64,000 nucleotides of DNA from assembly GCF_024704385.1 (NCBI RefSeq), contig NZ_JAJDFX010000002.1:1612001-1676000 (forward strand), given 5' to 3'. Positions 19,248 through 28,451 of this stretch are shown piece by piece. Position 1 is the first letter of the stretch, and the number at the start of each line of letters is the position of its first letter. Source of the stretch: Cellulomonas sp. P24 (GTDB lineage: Bacteria > Actinomycetota > Actinomycetes > Actinomycetales > Cellulomonadaceae). The notes beneath the pieces are model-generated. The model made no database searches. It worked only from the letters and a program-made list of their open reading frames with translations, and had not been told where the DNA came from. The position numbers and the translations under genes were made by a program.

Positions 19248-20912
19248 CTAGCCCTGGCCGAAGAAGCCGAACGGGTCGAAGAACCCCTGCCCGCCCTGCT
19301 GCGTGCTCCCGTTCTGGTTGCTGCTCCCACCGTTCTGACTGCCCGATGACGACGCCGCGGTCTCGGCCTTCACGGCCAGCGTGACCTTGACGTCGAGCGC
19401 CTTCCCGCCTCGTACGACCGTCAGGTCTGCCTGCTGGCCTGCCGACATCGCCCGCACGTAGCCGGTCAACGACTCGGCACCGGCCACCACCTTCCCGTCG
19501 ATCGCGACGACCACGTCGTTGACCTGGAGACCCGCGTTGGCAGCCGGGGAGCCGGAGCTCACCTCCTTGATCACGGCGCCCTGACGGGTCACGCCGTCAG
19601 CCGTCGCGGTGCCGTCCTGGAGCGAGACCCCGAGGAACGCGTGCTTGGCCGTTCCAGAGTCGATCAGCTGGGACGCGATGTTCTTCGCGAGGTTCACCGG
19701 GATCGCGAACCCGAGCCCGATGGATCCCGACTGCCCGCTCGTCTGCGACAGCGTCGCGATCGACGACGTGATGCCGATGACCCGACCCTGTGCGTCGAAC
19801 AGCGGACCGCCGCTGTTGCCCGGGTTGATCGCCGCGTCGATCTGGATCGCGTTCGTCACGACGGCGGACTGGGGGCTTCCGCTCTCGGAGGCGGAGACGG
19901 GGCGGTCGATCGCGGAGACGATGCCCGTGGTCGCCGTGTTCGCCAGGCCCAGCGGGTTGCCGACCGCCATGACCGGGTCGCCGACGACGACCGTGCTCGA
20001 GTCACCGAGCGCCGCGGGCGAGAGGTCGCTCGGCGGGTTCTTGAGGAGGATCACCGCGAGGTCGGTCGTCGGGTCCGTGCCGACGATCGTCGCCGGGTAG
20101 ATGCGGCCGTCGTTGAGCGTGACCGAGACCGTGTTGTTCTGCGCACCGGAGACGACGTGGTTGTTGGTGAGGATGTGTCCCTTGGCGTCGAGGATGATCC
20201 CCGAGCCCTCGGCCTCGCCCTGCTGCGTCGTGACCTTGATCGCCACGACGGACGCCGACACCGCCGCGGAGACCTTCTGCCAGTCGGGGTTGCTCGACGT
20301 CGACCCGGCGACCGGGACCGTCTGCGTGCTCGTCTGGCCGATCGAGGCGATCGAGGCCGGGCTCGTGTTGCTCGAGTGGTCGAACGCGCCGACCAGCCCG
20401 GCGGTCGCCAGGCTGGCCACGAGCGCCGTGGCCGCCGCGGTCCCGATCAGCGGCATCCAGAACCGGCGCTGACGCGCGGTCGTCGGCGAGGCCGGCGCAC
20501 CACCGGCGCCTGCGAGCGCCGAGTCGGCCGCGGCTGCGCTGCCCTCGGTCGACGGGACACCGAACGGGCCGAAGCTGCCGGGCGCGTGCTGCTGACCGCC
20601 GGGCAGGGCGAACGGGTTGTGCGGCGGCGTCGCGGGGGCGGGCTGCGGGTAGGGGTACGGCGCCTGCTGCGCCGGCGGGTACGAGGCGACCGGCTGCGGG
20701 TACGGGGTCGGCTGCTGCGCCTGGTGCGCCACCGGCATCGGCTGGGTCGGCTGCACCGGTGGGGCGACCGGCGCGTGCGGTGCGACGGGCTCCGTCGGCT
20801 GGCTGACGGGGTGGGCCTGCTGCTCGACGGGTCGACTCACGCCGTCGGTGTGCGCCTGCGGAGTCGACGGCTGCTCGGGCTGGCCTGCGGTGTTCGAGTT
20901 CTCTTCGGTCAT
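19248..20912 (-). CDS. HtrA-like membrane-anchored serine protease with PDZ domain
   Basis: This 554-residue trypsin-like protease has a long Pro/Gln-rich cytoplasmic N-terminus (residues 1-150), one TM helix (about 153-176) and an extracytoplasmic protease domain with triad H252 (TNNHVV), D284 (TTDLAV) and S367 (NPGNSGGP). A PDZ domain follows (about 415-510), then a Ser/Gly/Asn tail. It probably degrades or refolds damaged envelope proteins, like mycobacterial PepD/HtrA. The start ATG has the strong site AAGGAGGACACC. It follows menD by 50 bases on the same strand, so it may be cotranscribed with menC-menD, although its function is not tied to menaquinone. Confidence 0.92.
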   Translation of the reverse strand: MTEENSNTAGQPEQPSTPQAHTDGVSRPVEQQAHPVSQPTEPVAPHAPVAPPVQPTQPMPVAHQAQQPTPYPQPVASYPPAQQAPYPYPQPAPATPPHNPFALPGGQQHAPGSFGPFGVPSTEGSAAAADSALAGAGGAPASPTTARQRRFWMPLIGTAAATALVASLATAGLVGAFDHSSNTSPASIASIGQTSTQTVPVAGSTSSNPDWQKVSAAVSASVVAIKVTTQQGEAEGSGIILDAKGHILTNNHVVSGAQNNTVSVTLNDGRIYPATIVGTDPTTDLAVILLKNPPSDLSPAALGDSSTVVVGDPVMAVGNPLGLANTATTGIVSAIDRPVSASESGSPQSAVVTNAIQIDAAINPGNSGGPLFDAQGRVIGITSSIATLSQTSGQSGSIGLGFAIPVNLAKNIASQLIDSGTAKHAFLGVSLQDGTATADGVTRQGAVIKEVSSGSPAANAGLQVNDVVVAIDGKVVAGAESLTGYVRAMSAGQQADLTVVRGGKALDVKVTLAVKAETAASSSGSQNGGSSNQNGSTQQGGQGFFDPFGFFGQG

Positions 20913-20962
20913 GGTGTCCTCCTTGGTGCCTCCATCAGACCCCGTCGCTCTGAACGAGCACC

Positions 20963-22801
20963 TCAGGTTTCCTGAGAGCCTGCTGCGAATTTCGTTGTCG
21001 GCACCTCGACGATCGCCGCCCGTATGCCGTCCGCGAGCATCGCTCCGAGCTCGCGACGGCCGGATCGGTCGACCCTCACCTCGACGACGCCGATCCCCGG
21101 CCCGGGTACCGCGAGCGCGACGGCGAGGTCCTCGGCGTCCCGCGCGAGCTGGTGCCGGATCCCGTACCCGGCGCAGAGTGCCGCCAGGTCGGCGCCGTGC
21201 GGAGTGCCGAACACGCGCTCGAAGCTCGCCGCGTGCTCGGCAGCTCCGTGCTCGAGCGTGGTGAAGATCGATCCGCCGTCGTCGTTCGCGACCACCACCT
21301 GGAGGTCGGGCTCGCGCTCGAGCGGCCCGCGGAGCAGCCCACCGACGTCGTGCAGGAAGGTCAGGTCGCCCATGAGGGCCCGCACGCGACGACCCGGCAG
21401 GCCGAGAGCGACCCCGACGGCGGTCGAGACCGTCCCGTCGATGCCCGCGAGGCCACGGTTCGCGAGCACGACCGGCGAGGCCGACCAGTCGGCGACCAGG
21501 TCGAGATCGCGCACGGGGTTGCTCGAGCCGACGACGAGGACGTCGTCGGGCCTCGTCGCCTGAGCCACCGCTCGCGCCACCCCCGGCCCGGTGAGCCGCG
21601 GCGCCGACCGCGTGCCGTCACGGGCCTCCGCGCCGTCGAGCACGCGCGCGACCGCGGCCAGCGCCGCGACGGACGCCTGCTGCCACGCGTCGAGCCAGCC
21701 GTCCGACGCCGGAGTCGCTCCCCCGCCGCCTGCCGGACGATGATCCGCTCGGAGCCAGGCCGCCGGCACCGCGGGGAGGACCAGCGCGGCACGCCGGGAC
21801 GGATCCGTCCACGGTCCACCGCCCGGTGCGACGACGACGACCTCGACGTCGTCGCGCGCGAGCAGTGCCTGGACGGGGCGCGACAGCGTCGGTCGACCGA
21901 GGACGACGACGCGGCGGACCGTCCGGCCGAGTGCGGAGTCGAGCAGCGCGCGGTAGGCGCCGATCGCCGGCGCGGAGCCGCGCGCACCTGAGGACGGCTC
22001 GGCGAGGAGCGGCCAGCCCTGCGCCTCGGCGAGCGCCCGCGCCACCGGGCCGGCACCGTCCCCGGCGACGACGACCGTCCGGTCACGACCACGCTGGAGG
22101 ATGTCGAGAACGGGATCGACGGCCACGGGCTCGTCACGCACGGCGACGCCCGCCGTGACGACTGTCGGGCGCCCAACAGGGGGCTCGTCGGGCCACGGCG
22201 TGCCGTCGGGCACGAGCGGGTCGCGGAACGCGAGGTTGAGGTGGACCGGTCCCGGGTGCCCCGTCCGCGTCCCGAGCGCCTCGGCCATCGCACGGCCGAC
22301 GAGCTGCCGCAGGTCGCGGGACTCGCCGGCCCGGCCGGACGGTGCGGGGACGTCCACCGCGAAGCGCGTCGCCGTGCCGAAGATCCCCACCTGGTCCGTC
22401 GTCTGGTTCGCACCGGTGCCACGGAGCTCGTGCGGGCGGTCGGCCGAGAGCACGACGAGCGGGAGCCCGCTGTGGTGCGCCTCGAGGACGGCCGGGTGCA
22501 GGTTCGCGACTGCGGTCCCCGAGGTCGTCACCACCGCGACGGCACGCGGTGCGCCCGTCGCGACCGCCGCCTTCGCCAGACCGAGGGCGAGGAAACCCGC
22601 GCTCCGCTCGTCGATGCGGACGTGCAGCGCGAGGTGCGGCGCACCGGGCGGCGGGACGGCGGAGGCTGCTGCGGCGAGTGCGTGCGCCAACGGCGCACTG
22701 CGGGAGCCCGGGGACAGCACGACGTCGGTGACGCCGTGCGCGGCGAGCTCCTGGAGCAGCACCCGCGCTGCCTGCATGGCCGGGTGGGACGTGGCGCTCA
22801 C
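20963..22801 (-). CDS. menD: SEPHCHC synthase (MenD)
   Basis: This 612-residue thiamine-diphosphate enzyme condenses isochorismate with 2-oxoglutarate (SEPHCHC synthase). Visible hallmarks are the N-terminal SPGSRSAPLAHAL and IDERSAGFLALGLAKA segments with the catalytic glutamate, TTSGTAVANLHPAV, and the C-terminal ThDP/Mg motif GDLTFLHDVGGLL followed by NDDGGSIF. The start is GTG at 22801 (reading VSATSHPAMQAAR), overlapping the menC stop as GTGA. The frame is open for another 103 codons upstream, but that is menC read out of phase. Confidence 0.95.
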   Translation of the reverse strand: MSATSHPAMQAARVLLQELAAHGVTDVVLSPGSRSAPLAHALAAAASAVPPPGAPHLALHVRIDERSAGFLALGLAKAAVATGAPRAVAVVTTSGTAVANLHPAVLEAHHSGLPLVVLSADRPHELRGTGANQTTDQVGIFGTATRFAVDVPAPSGRAGESRDLRQLVGRAMAEALGTRTGHPGPVHLNLAFRDPLVPDGTPWPDEPPVGRPTVVTAGVAVRDEPVAVDPVLDILQRGRDRTVVVAGDGAGPVARALAEAQGWPLLAEPSSGARGSAPAIGAYRALLDSALGRTVRRVVVLGRPTLSRPVQALLARDDVEVVVVAPGGGPWTDPSRRAALVLPAVPAAWLRADHRPAGGGGATPASDGWLDAWQQASVAALAAVARVLDGAEARDGTRSAPRLTGPGVARAVAQATRPDDVLVVGSSNPVRDLDLVADWSASPVVLANRGLAGIDGTVSTAVGVALGLPGRRVRALMGDLTFLHDVGGLLRGPLEREPDLQVVVANDDGGSIFTTLEHGAAEHAASFERVFGTPHGADLAALCAGYGIRHQLARDAEDLAVALAVPGPGIGVVEVRVDRSGRRELGAMLADGIRAAIVEVPTTKFAAGSQET

Positions 22802-23769
22802 GCGTCCACCGTGCCCTGCACCGCGTCGAGCCGTGCCGACCACCGGGCGATCAGGTCGACGTCGGCAGCCGCCGCGGCGGCACGGTCGGGGGCGAGGTCC
22901 GGCCGCCGCACCGGGATCGCACCGTCCACCGGGAGCAGCGGGTCGTCGACCACGTCGGCGGTGAAGAGCTGTGCGGTGGCCAGCCCGCACGCGTACGGGA
23001 GGTCGGGCAGGGCGGCGGCGAGAGCCACCCCGGCAGCGAGCCCGACCGACGTCTCGAGCGCCGAGGACACCACGACGGGCAGCCCGACCTGCTCGGCGAG
23101 CGCCAGGCACGCACGGACCCCGCCGAGCGGCTGCACCTTGAGGACGACGACGTCGGCCGCCTCGGCCCGGACGACCGCCATCGGGTCCTCGGCCCGGCGG
23201 ATCGACTCGTCGGCGGCGATCGGGATCTCCAGCCGTCGGCGCAGCACCGCGAGATCCCCCACGGCCGCGACCGGCTGCTCGGCGTACTCGAGCCCCCCGG
23301 CCGCACGGTCGAGGACCGGGAGCCGGGCGAGCGCCGTCTCGAGGTCCCAGCCGCCGTTGGCGTCGACCCGGATCGCACCGTCCGCCCCCAGGGCGTCCCG
23401 CACCGCCTCGAGCCGTGCGATCTCCTGGCCGATGTCCTGCCCGCGCTCGGCGACCTTGACCTTGGCCGTCCGGCAGCCGCCCGACGCCGTCACGAGGCGA
23501 TGGGCGTCCGCGGCGCCGACGGCGGGGATCGTGACGTTGACGGGCACGCGGTCACGCACCGGCGCCGGCCAGCCCTCGTCGGCCGCCTCGAGCGCCGCAC
23601 GCAGCCACGCGGCCGACTCGTCGTCGTCGTAGTCCCAGAACGGCGAGAACTCGCCCCAGCCGGCCGGCCCACGCAGCAGCACGCCGTCACGCACGGTCAG
23701 ACCGCGGAACCGCGTGCGCAGGGGGATCGCGTAGGTCAGCACCTCACGGGCAGGACGGGCTCCGATCAC
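22798..23769 (-). CDS. menC: o-Succinylbenzoate synthase
   Basis: This 323-residue enolase-superfamily enzyme dehydrates SHCHC to o-succinylbenzoate. The catalytic lysines are in TAKVKV (K103, K105) and VVLKVQP (K211). The metal ligands are D136 (RVDANGGWD), E165 (YAEQP) and D187 (AADES). The start is GTG at 23769. It is the first gene of menC-menD and is divergent from menB, with only 62 bases between the two starts, so both promoters must be compact or overlapping. Confidence 0.95.
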   Translation of the reverse strand: MIGARPAREVLTYAIPLRTRFRGLTVRDGVLLRGPAGWGEFSPFWDYDDDESAAWLRAALEAADEGWPAPVRDRVPVNVTIPAVGAADAHRLVTASGGCRTAKVKVAERGQDIGQEIARLEAVRDALGADGAIRVDANGGWDLETALARLPVLDRAAGGLEYAEQPVAAVGDLAVLRRRLEIPIAADESIRRAEDPMAVVRAEAADVVVLKVQPLGGVRACLALAEQVGLPVVVSSALETSVGLAAGVALAAALPDLPYACGLATAQLFTADVVDDPLLPVDGAIPVRRPDLAPDRAAAAAADVDLIARWSARLDAVQGTVDA

Positions 23770-23831
23770 GGACCCAGGCTATGCGCTCCCGGACGGGCCC
23801 GATGCCGTACCTACTGGTTAGGGTGGGCGGC

Positions 23832-24782
23832 GTGAGCGACGTCCCGCCTCCGGTGTCCCAGACCTTCGACCCGAGCCGCTGGCGTGCCGTCGCCGGTTTC
23901 GAGGACCTCACCGACCTCACGTACCACCGGGGCGTCGACCGCACGGGCGACGAGCGCGACCTGCCCGTCGTGCGCGTGGCCTTCGACCGGCCCGAGGTGC
24001 GCAACGCGTTCCGGCCCCACACGGTCGACGAGCTGTACCGCGTCCTCGACCACGCGCGGATGACCTCCGACGTCGGCACCGTGCTGCTGACCGGGAACGG
24101 CCCGAGCCCCAAGGACGGCGGCTGGGCGTTCTGCTCGGGCGGGGACCAGCGCATCCGCGGTCGCGACGGCTACCGCTACACGGACTCCCCTGCGGCGGAG
24201 ACCGCCGACCACGTCGACCCCGCACGTGCGGGGCGGTTGCACATCCTCGAGGTGCAGCGCCTGATCCGCACGATGCCCAAGGTCGTCGTCGCCGTCGTCG
24301 GCGGCTGGGCGGCAGGCGGGGGGCACTCGTTGCACGTCGTCGCCGATCTCACGATCGCGAGCCGCCAGCACGCGCGGTTCATGCAGACCGATGCAAATGT
24401 CGGGTCCTTCGACGCCGGCTACGGCTCCGCGTACCTCGCCCGGCAGGTCGGCCAGAAGCGGGCACGGGAGATCTTCTTCCTCGCCCGGGAGTACTCCGCG
24501 CAGCAGGCCCTCGAGTGGGGCGCGGTCAACGACGTCGTCGACCACGACCAGCTCGAGGAGACCGCGCTCGAGTACGCCCGCATCATCGCGACCAAGTCGC
24601 CGCAGGCGATCCGCATGCTCAAGTTCGCCTTCAACCTGGCGGACGACGGCCTCGCGGGCCAGCAGGTGTTCGCCGGTGAGGCGACGAGGCTCGCCTACAT
24701 GACCGATGAGGCGGTCGAGGGCCGGGACGCGTTCCTCGAGCACCGCGACCCGGACTGGTCGGGCTTCCCCTACGCGTTCTGA
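23832..24782 (+). CDS. menB: 1,4-Dihydroxy-2-naphthoyl-CoA synthase
   Basis: This 316-residue crotonase-fold enzyme closes the naphthoquinone ring from succinylbenzoyl-CoA. Signatures are DRPEVRNAFRPHTVDELYR, LLTGNGPSPKDGGWAFCSGG, GGWAAGGGHSLHVVADL and the C-terminal ATRLAYMTDEAVEGRDAF. I chose GTG at 23832 (reading VSDVPPPVSQ), which matches the 314-residue mycobacterial protein. TAGGGT at 23819-23824 lies seven bases before it, suggesting a leaderless mRNA. An in-frame ATG at 23802 would lie upstream of that -10 box. Confidence 0.96.
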   Translation: MSDVPPPVSQTFDPSRWRAVAGFEDLTDLTYHRGVDRTGDERDLPVVRVAFDRPEVRNAFRPHTVDELYRVLDHARMTSDVGTVLLTGNGPSPKDGGWAFCSGGDQRIRGRDGYRYTDSPAAETADHVDPARAGRLHILEVQRLIRTMPKVVVAVVGGWAAGGGHSLHVVADLTIASRQHARFMQTDANVGSFDAGYGSAYLARQVGQKRAREIFFLAREYSAQQALEWGAVNDVVDHDQLEETALEYARIIATKSPQAIRMLKFAFNLADDGLAGQQVFAGEATRLAYMTDEAVEGRDAFLEHRDPDWSGFPYAF

Positions 24783-24790
24783 CCCGGCGG

Positions 24791-24958
24791 TCAGCGCGCG
24801 GCGACCAGCCAGCCCAGGACGCCGACGAGCTGGCTCGCACCCCAGGCCAGACCGACCACCAGACCCAGCAGGATGACCAGGGCGACCACGAGGGGGACGG
24901 CCTCCCGCAGGTCGTGCTCGATCGGTTCGTGATCCGGGTGGTGCGTGATCGTGGACAT
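24791..24958 (-). CDS. Small single-pass membrane protein (55 aa), hypothetical
   Basis: This short frame reads MSTITHHPDHEPIEHDLREA, then a hydrophobic stretch of about 35 residues (VPLVVALVILLGLVVGLAWG...) and ends GWLVAAR. A His/Asp/Glu-rich cytoplasmic start followed by one or two closely packed TM helices is a plausible microprotein. Third positions are G/C-biased as in its neighbours, which supports coding. It converges with menB, the stops being only eight bases apart. I do not recognise a family, and no clear ribosome site is seen. Confidence 0.6.
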   Translation of the reverse strand: MSTITHHPDHEPIEHDLREAVPLVVALVILLGLVVGLAWGASQLVGVLGWLVAAR

Positions 24959-25138
24959 GGCTCCAGGCTCGCGCGCTGGGGCCCGTCAGCGGATCGGCCC
25001 GCGGGCTGGACCTCCGGCCGCGCGCGTCATCCTCCGGGTGGGTGCTCCGGGTCCGGCCTCATCCCGTGGGGCGAGGGGTACCGAGGGCGCGTCGACCGAG
25101 CCGCGTCGGACGGCTGCTGGCGATCACCGACGACCACT

Positions 25139-25154
25139 GCCGGCTACTGCCGGC
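25139..25154 (-). terminator. Weak hairpin downstream of the DUF3048 gene
   Basis: GCCGGC-TACT-GCCGGC forms a 6-bp stem about 30 bases past the stop of the lipoprotein gene. The surrounding 24959-25184 stretch has imperfect repeats of CCGGCTACTG but no gene. Confidence 0.35.
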
Positions 25155-25184
25155 GAACTCCGGCTACTGCTGGCCACTGACAGC

Positions 25185-26273
25185 TCAGGACACGCTGACC
25201 GATCCCGACGAGCGAGGCACGAGCTCGATCCAGGTGTTGCCGGGCGCGAGGGTGATGGGCGCTCCATCGACACCGGTCAGGACGACCGGCTTCGCGACCG
25301 ACTCCTTGGACCACTTCGCGGCGATCTGCTTGCCGCCACTGAACACGAGCGCCTCACCGGTGTCGTTCATGACCGTCTCCGGCACCGGGTTGCCCGCGGG
25401 GTCCCGCGTGCCGGTGTCGGCGAGCCGGACCCGCAGCACGACGACGTTCGTCGCGGACAGGCGGGTGCCGGTGGACGTCACGGCCGGAGCAGTGCCCTCC
25501 GAGCGCAGGAACGCGTTCTGCGCCGCCGACCAGGTCCAGATGGGGTGCTCGACCCCGGACATGTGGATGTCGATCGTCACCGCGGGTGTGCCCGACGCGA
25601 CGGCGGACGCCTGCTCGGCGGTGGCCGCGAACGCGAACTGCGGACCCGGTGACGCCGAGTGGTTGGCGTCGGCGAGCGACCAGAACGTGCTCGGCGTGCC
25701 GAGGACGTTGTGCGGGGCGCGCCGGGTGCTGGTCCGTGCGAACCCCTTCGCCCCGAGGTCCATGCTGATGATCTGCACACCGGCGGCCTTGATCTCGTTC
25801 ACGAACGAGGGCTGCCCGCCCGAGAACGCGATCAGGCCGTGCATCGGGGCGCTGATGCCGGCGTCCATCGGTCGGACCGAACGGATCGGACCGACCTTGT
25901 CGGGCACGACCGACTGGTAGACGGCCGCGTACCGGGTGATGCCCCCCTCGACGACCTCCTCCCAGACCATGTCGGCCTGGTCGAGTCCGGTCTGCGGGCG
26001 GGCCTCGGTCGAGTTCTCGATCTTCACCGTGAGCGCCGGACGGGTCACGACGTCGGCCGACGCGACACCGGTGAGCGGCCACGTCGGCGGGACGACGGGG
26101 GTCGGCGGTGCGCTCTTGTCCGGGGAGATCGACGGGCCGACCGTCTGGTCGACCGTCGACGGCGCCGTGGGCGTCGAGCCGCACGCGGCGAGGGCGACGG
26201 CCACGCCGACCGTCAGCAGGGCCGCCACCGGACGACGTGACGGGCTGACTGCGCGGGTCGCGGAGAAGAGCAC
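25185..26273 (-). CDS. DUF3048 domain-containing lipoprotein
   Basis: This 362-residue protein starts with a signal peptide and lipobox VALAAC (C31), so it is probably tethered to the outer face of the membrane. A Thr/Pro-rich linker is followed by the two DUF3048 halves: RPALTVKIENSTEARPQTGL, WEEVVEGGITRYAAVYQS and GPIRSVRPMD, then MSGVEHPIWTW and the C-terminal PGNTWIELVP. The function of the family is unknown; YerB of Bacillus is a member. The start is GTG with AGGAG about 8 bases upstream. It is divergent from menE by 75 bases, and I see no reason to tie it to menaquinone. Confidence 0.88.
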   Translation of the reverse strand: MLFSATRAVSPSRRPVAALLTVGVAVALAACGSTPTAPSTVDQTVGPSISPDKSAPPTPVVPPTWPLTGVASADVVTRPALTVKIENSTEARPQTGLDQADMVWEEVVEGGITRYAAVYQSVVPDKVGPIRSVRPMDAGISAPMHGLIAFSGGQPSFVNEIKAAGVQIISMDLGAKGFARTSTRRAPHNVLGTPSTFWSLADANHSASPGPQFAFAATAEQASAVASGTPAVTIDIHMSGVEHPIWTWSAAQNAFLRSEGTAPAVTSTGTRLSATNVVVLRVRLADTGTRDPAGNPVPETVMNDTGEALVFSGGKQIAAKWSKESVAKPVVLTGVDGAPITLAPGNTWIELVPRSSGSVSVS

Positions 26274-26348
26274 GAGCGGACTCCTAGAGGGTGCAGCCGA
26301 ACGGCACGGATGTCACGGTCACTCTACGTCGCGACCTAGGCTGGACCG

Positions 26349-27521
26349 GTGAGTCGCGCGCTGATCCCCGTGCCGGTGTCGGCATCCCGAGCGCTCGACC
26401 TGCTCCCGATGCTCGCCTCGGCGCTCGACGGGGCCGGGCCCGCCGTCGCTCCGACGGACCCGGCAATGCCCGGCACGTCGCTCACCGGCCTCGAGGTCCC
26501 GGACGACGTCGCCGTTGTCCTGCGCACCTCCGGGTCGACCGGCGCGAGCCGAGCGGTCATGCTCGGTGCGCGCGCGCTGCGCGCCTCGGCGGAGGCGACC
26601 GCAGAAGCGCTCGGCGCGACGTCCGCCGGGAGCACCCAGTGGCTGCTCGCCCTGCCGCCGGTGCACGTCGCCGGGGTGCAGGTCCTGGTGCGCTCGGCGC
26701 TCGCCGGCACCGTCCCGGTCGTGATGGATCTGTCGGACGGGTTCCGCGGTGCCGCGTTCGTCGCGGCCGTCGCGGCGATGACCGGGGACCGGCGGCACAC
26801 CTCGCTCGTGCCCACCCAGCTCGTCCGGCTGCTCGACGACCCTGACGGTCTGGCCGCCCTGCGCTCGTTCGACGCGGTCCTGCTCGGCGGTGCCGCGACG
26901 CCACCGGCCCTGCTCACCCGCGCGCGGGCGGCCGGCGTGCGCGCCGTCACGACCTACGGGATGACCGAGACCTGCGGGGGCTGCGTGTACGACGGCCGCC
27001 CGCTCGACGGCGTGCGCGTCGACCTCGAGCCCGACGGCCGGGTGCTGCTCGGCGGCCCCGTGCTCGCCACGGGGTACCTCGGCCGTCCGGATCTCGACGC
27101 CGAGGCGTTCGTCATGAGACGTGGCGAACGCTGGATGCGCACCTCCGACCTCGGCGAGCTCGACGACGCCGGGACGCTGCGGGTGACCGGGCGTGCCGAC
27201 GACGTGATCATCACCGGTGGCCTGAAGATCTCTCCCGCCGCGGTCGAGCAGGTGCTCTCCGACCTCGACGACGTGGCCGAGGTGTGCGTCGTCGGGCTCC
27301 CCGACGACGAGTGGGGCCAGGCCGTGACCGCGGTCCTGGTGCTCCGACCGCGTGCGACCGCACCGACGCTCGCCACCGTCCGCGCGGTGACCACCGAGCG
27401 GCTCGGTGCACCGTCCGCCCCGCGCGACGTCGTCGTCGTCGACCACCTCCCGCTGCGCGGCCCCGGCAAGACCGACCGGCAGGCGACGGCACGCCTCGCG
27501 CGCGAACTGCTGGCACACTGA
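26349..27521 (+). CDS. menE: o-Succinylbenzoate-CoA ligase
   Basis: This 390-residue ANL-superfamily acyl-CoA ligase activates o-succinylbenzoate. It shows the phosphate-binding loop LRTSGSTGASRAVML (residues 58-72), TYGMTETCGG, the hinge region RTSDLGELDDAGTLRVTGRADDVI, and the catalytic lysine in GPGKTDRQATA near the C-terminus. It is shorter than enterobacterial MenE (~450), missing part of the N-terminal subdomain, as in other actinobacteria. The start is GTG, with TAGGCT six bases upstream (leaderless type). It precedes menA by 60 bases in the same direction. Confidence 0.93.
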   Translation: MSRALIPVPVSASRALDLLPMLASALDGAGPAVAPTDPAMPGTSLTGLEVPDDVAVVLRTSGSTGASRAVMLGARALRASAEATAEALGATSAGSTQWLLALPPVHVAGVQVLVRSALAGTVPVVMDLSDGFRGAAFVAAVAAMTGDRRHTSLVPTQLVRLLDDPDGLAALRSFDAVLLGGAATPPALLTRARAAGVRAVTTYGMTETCGGCVYDGRPLDGVRVDLEPDGRVLLGGPVLATGYLGRPDLDAEAFVMRRGERWMRTSDLGELDDAGTLRVTGRADDVIITGGLKISPAAVEQVLSDLDDVAEVCVVGLPDDEWGQAVTAVLVLRPRATAPTLATVRAVTTERLGAPSAPRDVVVVDHLPLRGPGKTDRQATARLARELLAH

Positions 27522-27581
27522 CACACCGCGGGCCCCCTTCGGCGCCCCGGACACGACGACCTGGCTGACGAACGGAGCCCG

Positions 27582-28451
27582 ATGGCCACCTCTGGCGAGT
27601 GGGTCGCCGGTGCGCGCCCCCGCACCCTCCCGGCAGCGGCCGCGCCGATCCTCGTCGGGACCGGTGCGGCGTCGCAGCTCGGCGGCGCCCGTCCGGTGCT
27701 GGCGCTCCTCGCCCTGGGCGTCGCGCTCGCGATGCAGGTCGGCGTGAACTACGCGAACGACTACTCCGACGGTGTCCGCGGGACCGACCTGGACCGGGTC
27801 GGTCCGCTCCGGCTGACCGCCGCCGGTCTGGCCTCCCCCGCTCATGTGCGACTCGCCGCGTTCGCCGCGTTCGGGGTCTCTGCCGTGTTCGGTGTCGCGC
27901 TCGTCGCGTTGTCGGGCTCGTGGTGGCTGCTCGCGGTCGGAGTGGCGGCGATCGCCGCGGGGTGGTTCTACACCGGGGGTCGGAGCCCGTACGGGTACCG
28001 CGGGCTGGGTGAGGTCGGGGTGTTCGTGTTCTTCGGCCTGGTCGCCGTGCTCGGGACGACGTACACCCAGGCTGACCGGATCTCCTGGCCGGCGCTCGCC
28101 GGCGCCACGGGCGTCGGGATGCTCGCGTGCGCGCTCCTGATGATCAACAACCTGCGCGACATCCCGACCGATGCGGTGGTCGGCAAGCGCACGGTGGCGG
28201 TCCGGATCGGTGACCGCCGGGCCAGGTGGACCTACGCCGCTCTGCTCTCGGTGCCGATCCTGCTGGGGGTGGCGTGCGCGCCGGCGGCACCGTGGGCGCT
28301 GCTGGTGCTCCTGCTGTCAGCGCCGGTCGTCCTGCTCAGCACCGCCGTCGTCGCCGGGGCGCACGGCCGCCTGCTGATCAAGATCCTCGGGTTCACCGGC
28401 ATGCTCGAGCTCGCCTACGGTGCGCTCCTCGGTCTCGGCCTCGCGCTCTGA
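27582..28451 (+). CDS. menA: 1,4-Dihydroxy-2-naphthoate polyprenyltransferase
   Basis: This 289-residue integral membrane prenyltransferase joins a polyprenyl diphosphate to DHNA to give demethylmenaquinone. The Asp-rich Mg/diphosphate motif is at residues 59-70 (NDYSDGVRGTDL), and the second motif is NNLRDIPTDAVVGKRT. About eight or nine TM helices are visible. The start ATG has ACGGAG about 8 bases upstream. The last 135 bases overlap, in antisense, the 3' end of the DUF4229 gene on the other strand. Confidence 0.95.
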   Translation: MATSGEWVAGARPRTLPAAAAPILVGTGAASQLGGARPVLALLALGVALAMQVGVNYANDYSDGVRGTDLDRVGPLRLTAAGLASPAHVRLAAFAAFGVSAVFGVALVALSGSWWLLAVGVAAIAAGWFYTGGRSPYGYRGLGEVGVFVFFGLVAVLGTTYTQADRISWPALAGATGVGMLACALLMINNLRDIPTDAVVGKRTVAVRIGDRRARWTYAALLSVPILLGVACAPAAPWALLVLLLSAPVVLLSTAVVAGAHGRLLIKILGFTGMLELAYGALLGLGLAL

